A stretch of DNA of 57,455 bases from Bradyrhizobium cytisi (lineage in GTDB: Bacteria; Pseudomonadota; Alphaproteobacteria; Rhizobiales; Xanthobacteraceae): the NCBI RefSeq assembly GCF_008123515.1, contig NZ_VSSR01000063.1, positions 1-57,455 on the forward strand. Direction: 5' to 3'. Positions 39,199-47,658 of the stretch are shown piece after piece. A program made the translations under genes and the position numbers. Below the pieces are notes generated by a model. The model saw only the letters and a program-made list of their open reading frames with translations, was not told the origin of the DNA and ran no database searches. Position 1 is the first letter of the stretch. The number at the start of each line of letters is the position of its first letter.

Positions 39199-39981
39199 TC
39201 ACAGCGTTCCCGGGAACGCACCACCATCGAGCAGAATGTTCTGGCCGGTGATGAAGCCGGCCTTGGCGCCGCAAAGGAAGGCGCAGGCATAGCCGAACTC
39301 GTCGGGCTGGCCGAAGCGGCCTGCCGGGTTGAGCTTGGCGCGCTCGGCCAGGACCTGCTCGGGCGTCGTGCCGCGCTTGTCGGCCTCGGCCTTCGCGGTG
39401 CCGGTCAGGCGATCCGTCTCGAACGGGCCCGGCAGCAGGCCGTTGATGGTGACGTTGTTGATCACGGTCTTGCGCGACAGGCCGGCGATGAAGCCGGTGA
39501 GGCCGGCGCGCGCGCCGTTGGAGAGGCCGAGGATGTCGATCGGCGCCTTCACCGCGGCCGAGGTGATGTTGACGATGCGGCCGAACTTGCGCGCCATCAT
39601 GCCGTCGACGGTCGACTTGATCAGCTCGATCGGCGTGAGCATGTTGGCGTCGATCGCCTTGATCCAGTCGTCGCGGGTCCAGTTGCGGAAATCGCCGGGC
39701 GGCGGGCCGCCGGCATTGTTGATGAGAATGTCCGGCTCGGGGCAGGCCTTCAGCACGGCTTCGCGGCCCGCAGGCGTCGTGATGTCGCCGACGATCTCGG
39801 TGACCTTCACGGCGGGATAGGCCTTGCGGATGTCGTCGGCCGTCTTCCTCAGCGCCTCGGCGCCGCGCGCGGTCAGCGTGACGTCGACGCCGGCTTCGGC
39901 CAGCGAGATGGCGCAAGCGCGCCCCAGGCCCTTGCTGGATGCGCAGACGATGGCGCGGCGACCTTTGATCCCAAGATCCAC
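39199..39981 (-). CDS. SDR family protein lacking the Tyr-Lys catalytic pair
   Basis: A 260-residue short-chain dehydrogenase/reductase fold. Cofactor motifs are IVCASSKGLGRACA (TGxxxGxG variant, residues 11-24) and INNAGGPPPGDF (87-98). Where YxxxK is expected, the sequence is SNGAR (residues 154-158), so neither Tyr nor Lys is present; Ser141 remains. The group with LGLSNGARxGLTGF recurs widely as I recall, so this may be a functional subfamily with altered chemistry. The GTG start at 39981 follows GGGAG at 7-base spacing. Alone on its strand between DUF3775 and CvpA. Confidence 0.88.
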   Translation of the reverse strand: MDLGIKGRRAIVCASSKGLGRACAISLAEAGVDVTLTARGAEALRKTADDIRKAYPAVKVTEIVGDITTPAGREAVLKACPEPDILINNAGGPPPGDFRNWTRDDWIKAIDANMLTPIELIKSTVDGMMARKFGRIVNITSAAVKAPIDILGLSNGARAGLTGFIAGLSRKTVINNVTINGLLPGPFETDRLTGTAKAEADKRGTTPEQVLAERAKLNPAGRFGQPDEFGYACAFLCGAKAGFITGQNILLDGGAFPGTL

Positions 39982-40102
39982 TGTTTCACTCCCGTAATGT
40001 CAGGCAGGTTTTTGGACGGGCGGCACTCTAGCCAAGAGTGATGCCGTTGATAAGGGACGTGTCCGCATCAAAATGCATGGCGCGGGCTGCGGCGATGCAA
40101 AC

Positions 40103-40151
40103 GGGCATGATCCGGAAAAGTGTGTAGCGGTTTTCCGAAAAGATCATGCCC
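40103..40151. repeat. short rhizobial repeat (GGGCATGATC...GATCATGCCC)
   Basis: GGGCATGATC (40103-40112) and GATCATGCCC (40142-40151) are perfect 10-base inverted arms flanking CGGAAAAGTG..GTTTTCCG. This unit is familiar from intergenic DNA of Rhizobiales. It lies just past the CvpA stop and could serve as its terminator. Confidence 0.8.
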
Positions 40152-40157
40152 AAACAG

Positions 40158-40670
40158 TCAGATGCGCCGCTCCTGCTTGAGGCGGTCGATCGCGGCGGCG
40201 GCCTCCGGCGGCAGCGACTTGAAGCCCATCTGCCCGACCGCCGAGAACAGCGGCCGCAGATGCGAGCCGGCCAGGAAGGGCGGCTGGCGGTTGGCCGGCA
40301 CGATCTGGTCGAACACCAGCACCAGCGTGGTGGCGACAAGGCCGACCCGGACGGCGCCGAGCGCGGCGCCGCCGAGGCGGTCGCCGATGCCGGCGTCGCC
40401 GACCGTGTCCTCAAGCACGAAACGGCCGATATATCCGAGCAGCATGCCGACCACCAGAAAGATGCCGAACAACCAGATCCAGTTCTGGAATTGCGGCGCA
40501 TTCGGATTGCCCGTGATCTGCGGCGCGATCATCGGCATCAGCGAAACCGCGATGGGGGCCGCCAGGAGATAGGCGAGAATGGTCATGGCGCTGCGGAGCA
40601 AGCCGGTCCTGAAGCCAAAGCCGATCGCGAGTGCGAGCGCCGCATAGACCGCGAAATCGAAGCTATTCAT
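40158..40670 (-). CDS. CvpA family membrane protein
   Basis: A 170-residue inner-membrane protein with four predicted helices. GFRTGLLRSAMTILAYLLAAPIA and GDRLGGAALGAVRVGLVATTLVLVFDQIV are characteristic of CvpA/colicin V production proteins. In other bacteria CvpA supports purF expression, colicin V secretion or envelope integrity. The molecular role is unclear. It is monocistronic here, with no purine gene next to it. Confidence 0.87.
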   Translation of the reverse strand: MNSFDFAVYAALALAIGFGFRTGLLRSAMTILAYLLAAPIAVSLMPMIAPQITGNPNAPQFQNWIWLFGIFLVVGMLLGYIGRFVLEDTVGDAGIGDRLGGAALGAVRVGLVATTLVLVFDQIVPANRQPPFLAGSHLRPLFSAVGQMGFKSLPPEAAAAIDRLKQERRI

Positions 40671-40991
40671 GAGCGCAACCCTGCCGATGGAACGAATGAA
40701 CGCCGAACCGGTCGTTCCGGTTTCAGATCGCTAAAATCGTCTGTATCTTTTCGCTCCAGCAGCTAAGGGGGCGTCCATTTCAGGCTTATTCAAGGTGAGT
40801 GAAGAAATCGTCCTCGTGACTGGCGCTCCAGCCTTTCTTCGCCTCTCCCCGCTCGCGGGGAGAGGCCGGATTGCAGCGAAGATGCAATCCGGGTGAGGGG
40901 GACTCTCCGCGAGTCCAACTCTCACCCTACTCGCGGAGAGAGGCCCCTCACCCCAACCCTCTCCCCGTAAGGACGGGGAGAGGGAGGAGAG
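40671..40991. other. gap between CvpA and GMC oxidoreductase genes
   Basis: A 320-base stretch with no gene. The left 150 bases hold the CvpA promoter region with nothing recognisable; the right half is a complex repeat (40841-40987). Confidence 0.6.
40841..40987. repeat. complex intergenic repeat of CTCTCCCCG/CGGGGAGAG hairpins
   Basis: Successive hairpins CTCTCCCCGCTCGCGGGGAGAG, CGGATTGCAGCGAAGATGCAATCCG, and then CTCTCCCCGTAAGGACGGGGAGAG separated by ACTCTC/CTCGCGGAGAG arms. This CTCACCC/CTCTCCCC composite is a known type of rhizobial intergenic repeat. It ends 4 bases before the GMC oxidoreductase stop codon and may terminate it. Confidence 0.8.
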
Positions 40992-42584
40992 CTACCGCAC
41001 CTCGCTCCTGATCATATCCGCCGCCTTTTCCCCGATCATGATGGCCGGCGCATTGGTGTTGCCGCCGATCAGCGTCGGCATGATCGAGGCATCGACGACA
41101 CGCAGGCCGTCCACACCGTGCACCTTCAGCTTCGGATCGACCACGGCCATTGCGTCCGTGCCCATCTTGCAGGTGCCGACGGGGTGGTAGACCGTGTCGA
41201 CGCGATTGCGCAGGATGGCGCGGATGTCGTCGTCCGTTCTCACGTCGGACGTGAACATGTCCTGCTTCTGCAAGGCGCGCATCGCAGGCGTCTCCATCAG
41301 CCGCCGCGTGGTCTTGAAGCCCGCGACCATGGTCTCGAGATCCTCCGCCTCGCCCAGAAAGTTCGGATCGATCATCGGCGCCGCCAGCGGATCGGCGCTT
41401 TTCAGCCAGACGCTGCCGCGGCTCTTCGGCCGCAACAGACAGACGTGGCATGAGAAACCCGCCTCCTTGTGCTTCTTGCGGCCGTGGTCGTCGAGCATCG
41501 CGATGATGAAGTGCAGCTGGATATCCGGCACGTCGAGATCGGCCTGCGTCTTCAGGAAGCCGCCGCACTCGGCGAAATTGGTGGTCATCAGGCCGCGCCG
41601 TTCGCGGCGGTACCGCCGGATGGCGCGGAGCAGCGAGGGCAGCCGGCCGAGCGACGAGTGAACGAAGTGCGGATAGTCGGAGGCGTAGACGAACACGAAA
41701 TCCGGATGGTCCTGCAGATTGCGCCCGACGCCCGGCAAATGATGCACGACGCCGATGCCGTGCGCGCCAAACGCCTCGCCGTCGCCGATGCCCGACAGCA
41801 TCAGCAATTGCGGTGACTGGAAGGCGCCGGAGGCGAGGATCACCTCGCGGCGCGCCCGCAGCTGTTTCGTCTGCTTGCCCTGCATATATTCGATGCCGAC
41901 CGCGCGTCCGCCTTCGAACAGGATTTTCGTCGCATGCGCCGCCGTCTCGACGCGCAGATTCGCGCGCTTGTCGATGTGGGGCTGCAGATAGGCGCGCGCC
42001 GCGCTCCAGCGCTCGCCCCTGTGCTGCGTCACCTGGTAGCTGCCGAGCCCTTCGTGGTCCTCTTCATTGAAGTCCTCGCGGATGCGGAATTGTGCCTCGC
42101 GTGCGGCCTGATGGAAAATCTCATGGATCGGATTGTCCGAGCGCAACCTGTTGACATGCAGCGGGCCGCCCTTGCCGTGATATTCGCCGTCGAAATCGCT
42201 GTTGTTCTCCGAACGCTTGAAATAGGGCAACACGTCCGCATACGACCAGCCGGCATTGCCGAGCGAGGCCCAGTGGTCGTAGTCCCATTTGTGGCCGCGG
42301 ATGTAGACCATGGCGTTGATCGCCGAGGAGCCGCCGAGGCCCTTGCCGCGCGGCTGATAGCCGATACGGCCGTTCAATCCCTTCTGCGGCACGGTGTCGA
42401 AGGCCCAGTTGGCCGCCTTGTATGGCAGAGCGAGCCCGAAGGGCGTGGTGATCCGCCAACTGTCGTTCCGTCCGCCGGCATCGAGCAGCGCCACGGATGT
42501 CGCCGCATCCTCCGACAGCCGCCCCGCCACGGCGCAACCACCGGAGCCCGCGCCCACGACGATGAAATCGAATGTGTCAGTCAC
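40992..42584 (-). CDS. GMC family FAD oxidoreductase (choline/alcohol dehydrogenase-like)
   Basis: A 530-residue GMC oxidoreductase. The FAD dinucleotide motif VVGAGSGGCAVAGRLSED is at the N-terminus; PRGKGLGGSSAINAMVYIRG and SGAFQSPQLLMLSGIG are the two family signatures. The catalytic His is in TVYHPVGTCKMG, and the closing GGNTNAPAIMIGEKAADMI carries the second catalytic residue. The overall length and motifs resemble choline dehydrogenase and AlkJ-type alcohol dehydrogenases. It starts with GTG at 42584 after GGGG. The aldehyde dehydrogenase gene upstream on the same strand suggests an alcohol-to-acid pathway. Confidence 0.92.
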   Translation of the reverse strand: MTDTFDFIVVGAGSGGCAVAGRLSEDAATSVALLDAGGRNDSWRITTPFGLALPYKAANWAFDTVPQKGLNGRIGYQPRGKGLGGSSAINAMVYIRGHKWDYDHWASLGNAGWSYADVLPYFKRSENNSDFDGEYHGKGGPLHVNRLRSDNPIHEIFHQAAREAQFRIREDFNEEDHEGLGSYQVTQHRGERWSAARAYLQPHIDKRANLRVETAAHATKILFEGGRAVGIEYMQGKQTKQLRARREVILASGAFQSPQLLMLSGIGDGEAFGAHGIGVVHHLPGVGRNLQDHPDFVFVYASDYPHFVHSSLGRLPSLLRAIRRYRRERRGLMTTNFAECGGFLKTQADLDVPDIQLHFIIAMLDDHGRKKHKEAGFSCHVCLLRPKSRGSVWLKSADPLAAPMIDPNFLGEAEDLETMVAGFKTTRRLMETPAMRALQKQDMFTSDVRTDDDIRAILRNRVDTVYHPVGTCKMGTDAMAVVDPKLKVHGVDGLRVVDASIMPTLIGGNTNAPAIMIGEKAADMIRSEVR

Positions 42585-42618
42585 TGATGTTTCCCCAAGT
42601 AATGGTTTTTGTTGTTGT

Positions 42619-42698
42619 CGTCATTGCGAGCGCAGCGAAGCAATCCAGAATCCCTCCGCGGCGGCAGTCTGGATTGCTTCGCTTTGCTCGCAATGACG
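42619..42698. repeat. palindromic intergenic repeat (CGTCATTGCGAG type), copy 5
   Basis: The fifth copy of the 15600 family, between the aldehyde dehydrogenase and GMC oxidoreductase genes. The arms CGTCATTGCGAGCGCAGCGAAGCAATCCAG and CTGGATTGCTTCGCTTTGCTCGCAATGACG are nearly complete. Confidence 0.85.
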
Positions 42699-42703
42699 GG
42701 AAG

Positions 42704-44149
42704 CTACGACATGAACCGCATCATCTTCTCCAGCCGCGCGATCTTGCCGCCATAGGGCGGATGGAGATCGGCGAGACGGTTGAATTTTGAGCGATAAAAC
42801 ACCGGCTTCAGCTTGCTGAAGGTGCGAAAGCCCCATTCACCGTGATAGGCGCCGGTGCCGGAGGCGCCGACGCCGCCCATCGGCTGGTTGATTTGCGCGA
42901 AGTGAAACAGGCAGTCGTTGATGGTGACGCCGCCGGAGACGGTGCGCGCCAGCACCTCGTCGCGCGCGTCGCGATCCCTGCCGAACCAGTACAGCGCGAG
43001 CGGCCGGTCGCGGCGGTTGACGAAGGCGATCGCGTCGGCCGGATCGCGAATGCCGAGAACGGGAAGCACCGGACCAAAGATCTCCTCCTGCATCGCCGCC
43101 ATCTCCTCGGTCGCGCCAACGACCAACGTCGGCGGGAATTTGCGGTGCGCCTTCCAGTTGGGGTCGTCGGCCCTGGCCGGCTGCAGAATCTTTGCGCCAC
43201 GCTGCGCGGCATCCGCGACCAGCGCTTCGAGCCGTGCATAGTGCCGGTCGGAAACGATCGAGGTGTAGTCCCTGTTGACAGGATCGGTGCCGAACATGCG
43301 CCGCATCTGCGTGCGCACCTTCTCGGCGAAGGCCTGCAACGCGCCCTCCGGCACCAGCACGTAATCGGGCGCGATGCAGGTCTGCCCGGCATTGAGCAGC
43401 TTGCCGTAGGCGATGCGTTCGGCCGCCTCGTCGAGATCGGCGGAGACATCGACGATCGCCGGCGACTTGCCGCCGAGCTCGAGCGTGACAGGCGTGAGAT
43501 TGCGCCCCGCCGCTTCCGCGACCAGCCGCCCGACCCGGGTCGAGCCGGTGAACACGAGATGATCGAACGGCAGGCTCGCAAAGGCCTTTGCGATCTCGTC
43601 CTCGATCCCGGTGACCAGCAGCTCGGTCGAATCGAACCTCTCGGCGACCGTCTCCCTCAACAGCGCAGAGAAATGCGGCACGAGCTCGCTTGGCTTGATG
43701 ATGACGCGGTTGCCGGCGGCGATGGCGCCGATCGCGGGTGCGAGCGTCAGTTGCAGCGGATAATTCCAAGGCGCGATGATGCCGATGACGCCGAGCGGCT
43801 GCGGCATCAGCCGGTTGCGCGCGGGGAGGAATTGCAGCGCTGTCGCGACGCGCTGCGGCGTCATCCAGCCTTTCAAATGTCTTGTCGCGTGCCGGATCTC
43901 GGAGAGCACCATCATCGTCTCGGCGATATCAGTCTCGACCGCCGAGCGGTGGCCGAAATCGGCCGAGATCGCCTGCCGGAAGCGGTCTTCGTTATCGGCG
44001 ACTACGGCGCGCAGCCGCGCCAGCCGGTCGAGCCGCGCGGCGAGATCTGGTGCCGGCTCGGCCCGTGACCGCGCGATCATGGCCTGGAAGCTGTCCGTGA
44101 GCGCCGCCAGCGGGGCGCTCGCCAGGGGGCGATCCAAGGTATTGTTCAA
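42704..44149 (-). CDS. coniferyl aldehyde dehydrogenase-like protein
   Basis: A 481-residue aldehyde dehydrogenase of the type annotated as coniferyl aldehyde dehydrogenase. The general-base Glu is in TLELGGKSPAIV and the nucleophile Cys in LLNAGQTCIAPDYV; the Pro-rich PLGVIGIIAPWNYPLQLTLAPAIGA and PSELVPHFSALL give the cofactor pocket. The C-terminus is HGEWGFRTFSKLKPV. The open frame continues to 44395, but TTG at 44149 with GGAGG six bases upstream is clearly the start; the upstream part has no ribosome site. Oxidation of a bulky or aromatic aldehyde, such as a lignin monomer, is plausible. Confidence 0.9.
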   Translation of the reverse strand: MNNTLDRPLASAPLAALTDSFQAMIARSRAEPAPDLAARLDRLARLRAVVADNEDRFRQAISADFGHRSAVETDIAETMMVLSEIRHATRHLKGWMTPQRVATALQFLPARNRLMPQPLGVIGIIAPWNYPLQLTLAPAIGAIAAGNRVIIKPSELVPHFSALLRETVAERFDSTELLVTGIEDEIAKAFASLPFDHLVFTGSTRVGRLVAEAAGRNLTPVTLELGGKSPAIVDVSADLDEAAERIAYGKLLNAGQTCIAPDYVLVPEGALQAFAEKVRTQMRRMFGTDPVNRDYTSIVSDRHYARLEALVADAAQRGAKILQPARADDPNWKAHRKFPPTLVVGATEEMAAMQEEIFGPVLPVLGIRDPADAIAFVNRRDRPLALYWFGRDRDARDEVLARTVSGGVTINDCLFHFAQINQPMGGVGASGTGAYHGEWGFRTFSKLKPVFYRSKFNRLADLHPPYGGKIARLEKMMRFMS

Positions 44150-44459
44150 GGCGGTCCTCCCCAAATCGGCGTTTCGCCCCTGTTTTGTTGCCGCAAGCTG
44201 GCGGTTTGTGGAACTTCTGGCAAGTGCGTGGCAAACCGGCCGGAATCCGCGCCCGCGACCTGTCATAAAGTCGAAAAAAACGTCCCCTCGGCCCTTTCCA
44301 AAGGCGGTTCGGGTTGGTACATACCCCCTGCACCCGACGGGCTTTGCCCGGGGTTGCCTTCCAAGGAAGCCTTCGGGACGGGAGAAGCAAGCCACGCGAG
44401 CAGCGTCGGCCCTGATCCGCCGTCCCCGGTATTTTCACGAAGGCAAAGCAACGGTTTAA
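44150..44459. other. upstream region of the initiator tRNA gene
   Basis: About 310 bases with no supported gene. It must hold the divergent promoters of the aldehyde dehydrogenase gene and the tRNA. A short stretch near 44300-44390 is rich in CCCGACGGG-like inverted bits, but I see no clear promoter or operator. Confidence 0.5.
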
Positions 44460-44536
<77 letters not shown>

Positions 44537-44555
44537 AATTCGGAATGACCGGTTT

Positions 44556-44598
44556 CGATACGAAAATGGCCCGCATCACGCGGGCCATTTTTGTCTGG
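44556..44598. repeat. left direct repeat (tRNA-fMet terminator copy A)
   Basis: This 43-base sequence (CGATACGAAAATGGCC...TTTTTGTCTGG) recurs with four substitutions and one extra base at 50527-50570, in the same orientation. The two copies exactly bound the transporter/FAH/cyclase cassette. The left copy is the intact one. Confidence 0.85.
44563..44592. terminator. bidirectional terminator between tRNA-fMet and the ABC cassette
   Basis: AAAATGGCCCGC and GCGGGCCATTTT form a perfect 12-bp stem with loop ATCAC, followed by one more T and preceded by the A-tract. It can stop transcription of the tRNA on the plus strand and of the permease operon on the minus strand. Confidence 0.93.
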
Positions 44599-44614
44599 CA
44601 ATGTGATCGCCACG

Positions 44615-45382
44615 CTATCGGGCCGCAGTCTGCCAGGCGAGCAGTCGCTGCTCGACGAGCGACACCGCAATCGACGTCAAATATCCGGTCGCACCGAGCA
44701 GAATGACGCCGGCGAAGAGGTCGGCGGATCGGAACGCACGTGCCGAGAGCAGGACCCACTGACCAAGGCCGTCGAGTCCGGCCAGGATCTCGCAGACCAC
44801 CGAGAGGATCAGTGCGACCGTCAGACTGAGCCGCATGCCCGCGAGGATGTCGGGCAATGCCGAGGGCAGGGCGATCCTGCCGATGACGGCGGCGCGCGAC
44901 ATCTGCAGTGAGCGGGCGACCTCATAGAGCCGCGGCTCGACCGCGGCAAAGCCGTGGATGGTTGCGAGCATGATCGGCCAGATCGCGCCGAAGGCGATGA
45001 CGAACAGCGCCATGCCTTGCGTCAGCCCGAGCATCGCGATCGCGACCGGGATGATCGCGGAGACCGGCAGGGGCCGCAAAAATTCCAGCGACGGCGCGAC
45101 ATAGGCGCGCATCATCCTTGACGATCCGATTAGCGCGCCGAGCGCAATGCCGGCGATCGAGGCGGCGAGCCAGCCATAGGCCATGTGTTCGAGCGTGCCG
45201 ATGAGCTTGCTTGCGAGATCGCCGCTCGAAAAGCCGCGCACCAGGGCAGCCCAGGCCCGGTCCGGACCAGGCAGGAACACCGGTGAGACCAGCCGCAGAT
45301 TGGCGATGAGCTGCCACGCTGCGATGAAGCCGGCCGCGACGAGGATGCTTGCGACACGCCAGAGGATCGCGGCGCGGTTCAT
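44615..45382 (-). CDS. ABC transporter permease (SsuC/TauC-like), second
   Basis: A 255-residue inner-membrane permease with about six helices and the binding-protein-dependent signature in LYEVARSLQMSRAAVIGRIALPSALPDILAGMRLS (EAA loop). It is a paralogue of the preceding permease and should form a heterodimer with it. ATG 45382 overlaps the upstream permease stop as ATGA; the longer frame to 45475 is a shadow of that gene. It is the last gene of the operon; its stop lies 16 bases from the bidirectional terminator. Substrates of this subfamily include sulfonates, pyrimidines and aromatic acids. Confidence 0.9.
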   Translation of the reverse strand: MNRAAILWRVASILVAAGFIAAWQLIANLRLVSPVFLPGPDRAWAALVRGFSSGDLASKLIGTLEHMAYGWLAASIAGIALGALIGSSRMMRAYVAPSLEFLRPLPVSAIIPVAIAMLGLTQGMALFVIAFGAIWPIMLATIHGFAAVEPRLYEVARSLQMSRAAVIGRIALPSALPDILAGMRLSLTVALILSVVCEILAGLDGLGQWVLLSARAFRSADLFAGVILLGATGYLTSIAVSLVEQRLLAWQTAAR

Positions 45383-46143
45383 GGATTGTCTCCGGCGAGC
45401 GCGGCGCGGCCGAACAGGCGGCGCTGGGCCGCAATCAACAGCATGTTCAGCGCGTAGCCGATCACGCCGATCCAAAGCAGATAGGCGAGCATCAGGTCGG
45501 CGCGTAGCGCCTGCTGCGCCAGCATGATGCCGGCGCCGAGGCCGATCGGATTGATGGCGATCTCGACGGTGACGGCGACGATCAGGGCGATACCAGCCGA
45601 CAGGCGAAAGGCGACAAAGATCCGCGGCAGTGCGGCCGGGATCACGATCTTCGCGATCCGTTGCGTCGCGCTCAGCCGCAGGGCCCGCGACACTTCGATC
45701 AATCGCGGCTCGATGCTGCGCACTGCGCTGCGCGTCATGATCAGCATCGGCCAGATGCAGGCGAACGCCACGATCACGATCTCCATCCGGTAGCCGAAGC
45801 CGAGCGCGATCAGCGCAATCGGCAGCAATGCGATCGAAGGAATCGGACGGATCGCCTCGACCGTCACTTCCATCAGGCGGTCGATGGGGCGCGAGATGCC
45901 GAAGGCAATGCCGAGGGAAAGCCCGATGGCGCTACCGATCGCCAATCCCGCGAAGGCGGCGAACAGCGTGTCCCGTGTCGCGATCGGAATCGAGAGATCG
46001 GCAAGCGCCGCGGCCAGCGCCGCGAGGATCGCGCTGGGCGGGGCCAGGCTGTCGCTCTGCAGCTGGGTGAGGCGCGCCCAGAGCTCGAACGCCAGCATGA
46101 GAGCCAGCGGCAGCAGCAAGGGCCTGGCGCGGTCGAGGCTCAA
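45379..46143 (-). CDS. ABC transporter permease (SsuC/TauC-like), first
   Basis: A 254-residue permease with about six helices. The EAA loop is RLIEVSRALRLSATQRIAKIVIPAALPRIFVAFRLSAG. The start is TTG at 46143 overlapping the ATPase stop (TTGA at 46140-46143), so coupling is likely; the first internal ATG is at residue 16. It pairs with the next permease, giving two different permease subunits, where many Ssu/Tau-type systems use one. The gene is coupled at both ends. Confidence 0.88.
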   Translation of the reverse strand: MSLDRARPLLLPLALMLAFELWARLTQLQSDSLAPPSAILAALAAALADLSIPIATRDTLFAAFAGLAIGSAIGLSLGIAFGISRPIDRLMEVTVEAIRPIPSIALLPIALIALGFGYRMEIVIVAFACIWPMLIMTRSAVRSIEPRLIEVSRALRLSATQRIAKIVIPAALPRIFVAFRLSAGIALIVAVTVEIAINPIGLGAGIMLAQQALRADLMLAYLLWIGVIGYALNMLLIAAQRRLFGRAALAGDNP

Positions 46144-46946
46144 TGTTCGGTCGCCTTGATGAAGTCGAACAATTGCCGGCGCAGCCGCAGGAATTCCGGA
46201 TGCTCACGGGTGGCCAACTGGTCGCGAGGGCGCGGCAGGTCGACGGCGAGCTCGATGCCGATCCGGCCCGGATGCGGCAGCAGGCCGACGATGCGGTCGC
46301 CGAGGTAGATCGCCTCGTCGAGATCGTGGGTCACGAAGATCACGGTCGTTTGGCTCGTTTGCGTCAGCGACAGGACCTCGTCCTGCAGCCCCTGGCGCGT
46401 CATCGCATCCAGCGCGCCGAACGGTTCATCCATCAGCAGCGTCGTCGGCTCCTGTGCAAGGCAGCGCGCGATCTGCAGGCGCTGCTGCATGCCGCCCGAC
46501 ATTTCGGTCGGATATTTGTCAGCGTGGCCGGGCAAGCCGACCTTGCGCAGCAGCGCCTCGATGCGCGAGCTGCGCTCGCGTGCCGGCACACGAGAGGCTT
46601 CCAGCGCCAGCGAGATGTTGCCGGCCGCGGTCCGCCACGGCAGCAGCGCCTTGCCGTAATCTTGGAAAACAATCGCGACCTCGCGGCGCGGTCCGGTGAT
46701 CGGCTCGCCGTCGAAGGTCACAGCGCCGCTCGTCGGGCCATAGAGGCCCGCGGCGAGCCGCAGCGCTGTGGTCTTGCCGCAGCCGGAGGCGCCGACGATG
46801 CAGAGGAATTCGCCCGGCCGCACCTCCAGATCGAGGTTCTCGATGATGGTCTTGCCGCCGAGCCGCAGCGTCGTGGCGTTGAACGCGATCAGCGCTTTTT
46901 GCCGTCGCGCCGCGCGCGCCTCGTCGAGCCTGGCAACGACACTCAT
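46140..46946 (-). CDS. ABC transporter ATP-binding protein (SsuB/TauB-like)
   Basis: A 268-residue ATPase. Walker A GASGCGKTT, the Q-loop VAIVFQDYGKALLPWRT, signature MSGGMQQRLQIARCLA, Walker B LLMDEPFGALD and switch His FVTHDLDEA are in order. These are typical of the nitrate/sulfonate/taurine (SsuB/TauB) class. GGGGAG precedes ATG 46946, which overlaps the GntR gene stop as ATGA. It energises the two downstream permeases; the NMT1-type binding protein encoded upstream should deliver the substrate. Confidence 0.93.
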   Translation of the reverse strand: MSVVARLDEARAARRQKALIAFNATTLRLGGKTIIENLDLEVRPGEFLCIVGASGCGKTTALRLAAGLYGPTSGAVTFDGEPITGPRREVAIVFQDYGKALLPWRTAAGNISLALEASRVPARERSSRIEALLRKVGLPGHADKYPTEMSGGMQQRLQIARCLAQEPTTLLMDEPFGALDAMTRQGLQDEVLSLTQTSQTTVIFVTHDLDEAIYLGDRIVGLLPHPGRIGIELAVDLPRPRDQLATREHPEFLRLRRQLFDFIKATEH

Positions 46947-47647
46947 GATTGCTCCCCGCTTGTCGGCGGATAGACGAAATTGATGGTCGAGTGCAGATGC
47001 GCCGCCAGCATCCCTTGCGCGGCGGCAAGGTCGCGGGCGAGCACGCGGTCGGCGAGCATCTGGTGACTACGTATGAACTCCTCGCCGCTGTCGATGGCAC
47101 GCATCATGATGCGGCGGTAGCGATAGGCCTGGTCGTAGAGGTCGGAATGGGCGGCCAGCATGCGCCGTGAGCCGCAGGCCGCGAGCAGGGCGGTATGAAA
47201 GCCCTTGTGCAGCCGATCGAAATCGGCGGCGCCCTCGCGGAATTCATTGCCGGTGCGCTCGATATGCCGGCGCATCTGATGCAGCGCGCTGACGATGCCG
47301 GCCTCCCAGGCGACGTCGCCGTGGAGGATGGCGAGCCTGACGGCCTCGATTTCGACCGCCGTCCGCATGCAGGTGATGTCGGCGAGATCGTCGTGGCTGA
47401 CTTCGGCGACACGAAAGCCGCGCTGGCCGATGCCGACGATCAGGCCGCGTGACATCAGCCGAGACAAGCCTTCGCGCAGGGGGGTGGCGCCGATCTCGTA
47501 GCGCTGCACGAGATCGACGATGCCGAGCCGCGATCCCGGTGCGAGATCTCCGGCAAGGATGTCCTGCTCGATGAGGTTCGCGGCGCGCTCGCTCAAGGTG
47601 CCGGCCTCCGCCGGAGGACGTTCGAGAGTGCGCTCGGGGGCAGGCAT
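46943..47647 (-). CDS. GntR family transcriptional regulator (FCD/FadR-type)
   Basis: A 234-residue regulator. The N-terminal winged helix-turn-helix is TLSERAANLIEQDILAGDLAPGSRLGIVDLVQRYEIGATPLREGLSRLMSRGLI. The C-terminal FCD domain, with its metal-binding His residues, spans roughly residues 95-220 (HQMRRHIERTG, HKGFHTALLAACGSRRML, HQMLADRV). It is inside the ABC operon, 11 bases after the binding-protein gene and coupled by ATGA to the ATPase gene. The GntR protein should therefore respond to the transported compound or its product. The frame open to 48145 is rejected as a shadow. Confidence 0.92.
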   Translation of the reverse strand: MPAPERTLERPPAEAGTLSERAANLIEQDILAGDLAPGSRLGIVDLVQRYEIGATPLREGLSRLMSRGLIVGIGQRGFRVAEVSHDDLADITCMRTAVEIEAVRLAILHGDVAWEAGIVSALHQMRRHIERTGNEFREGAADFDRLHKGFHTALLAACGSRRMLAAHSDLYDQAYRYRRIMMRAIDSGEEFIRSHQMLADRVLARDLAAAQGMLAAHLHSTINFVYPPTSGEQS

Positions 47648-47658
47648 CGCCAATGTCC

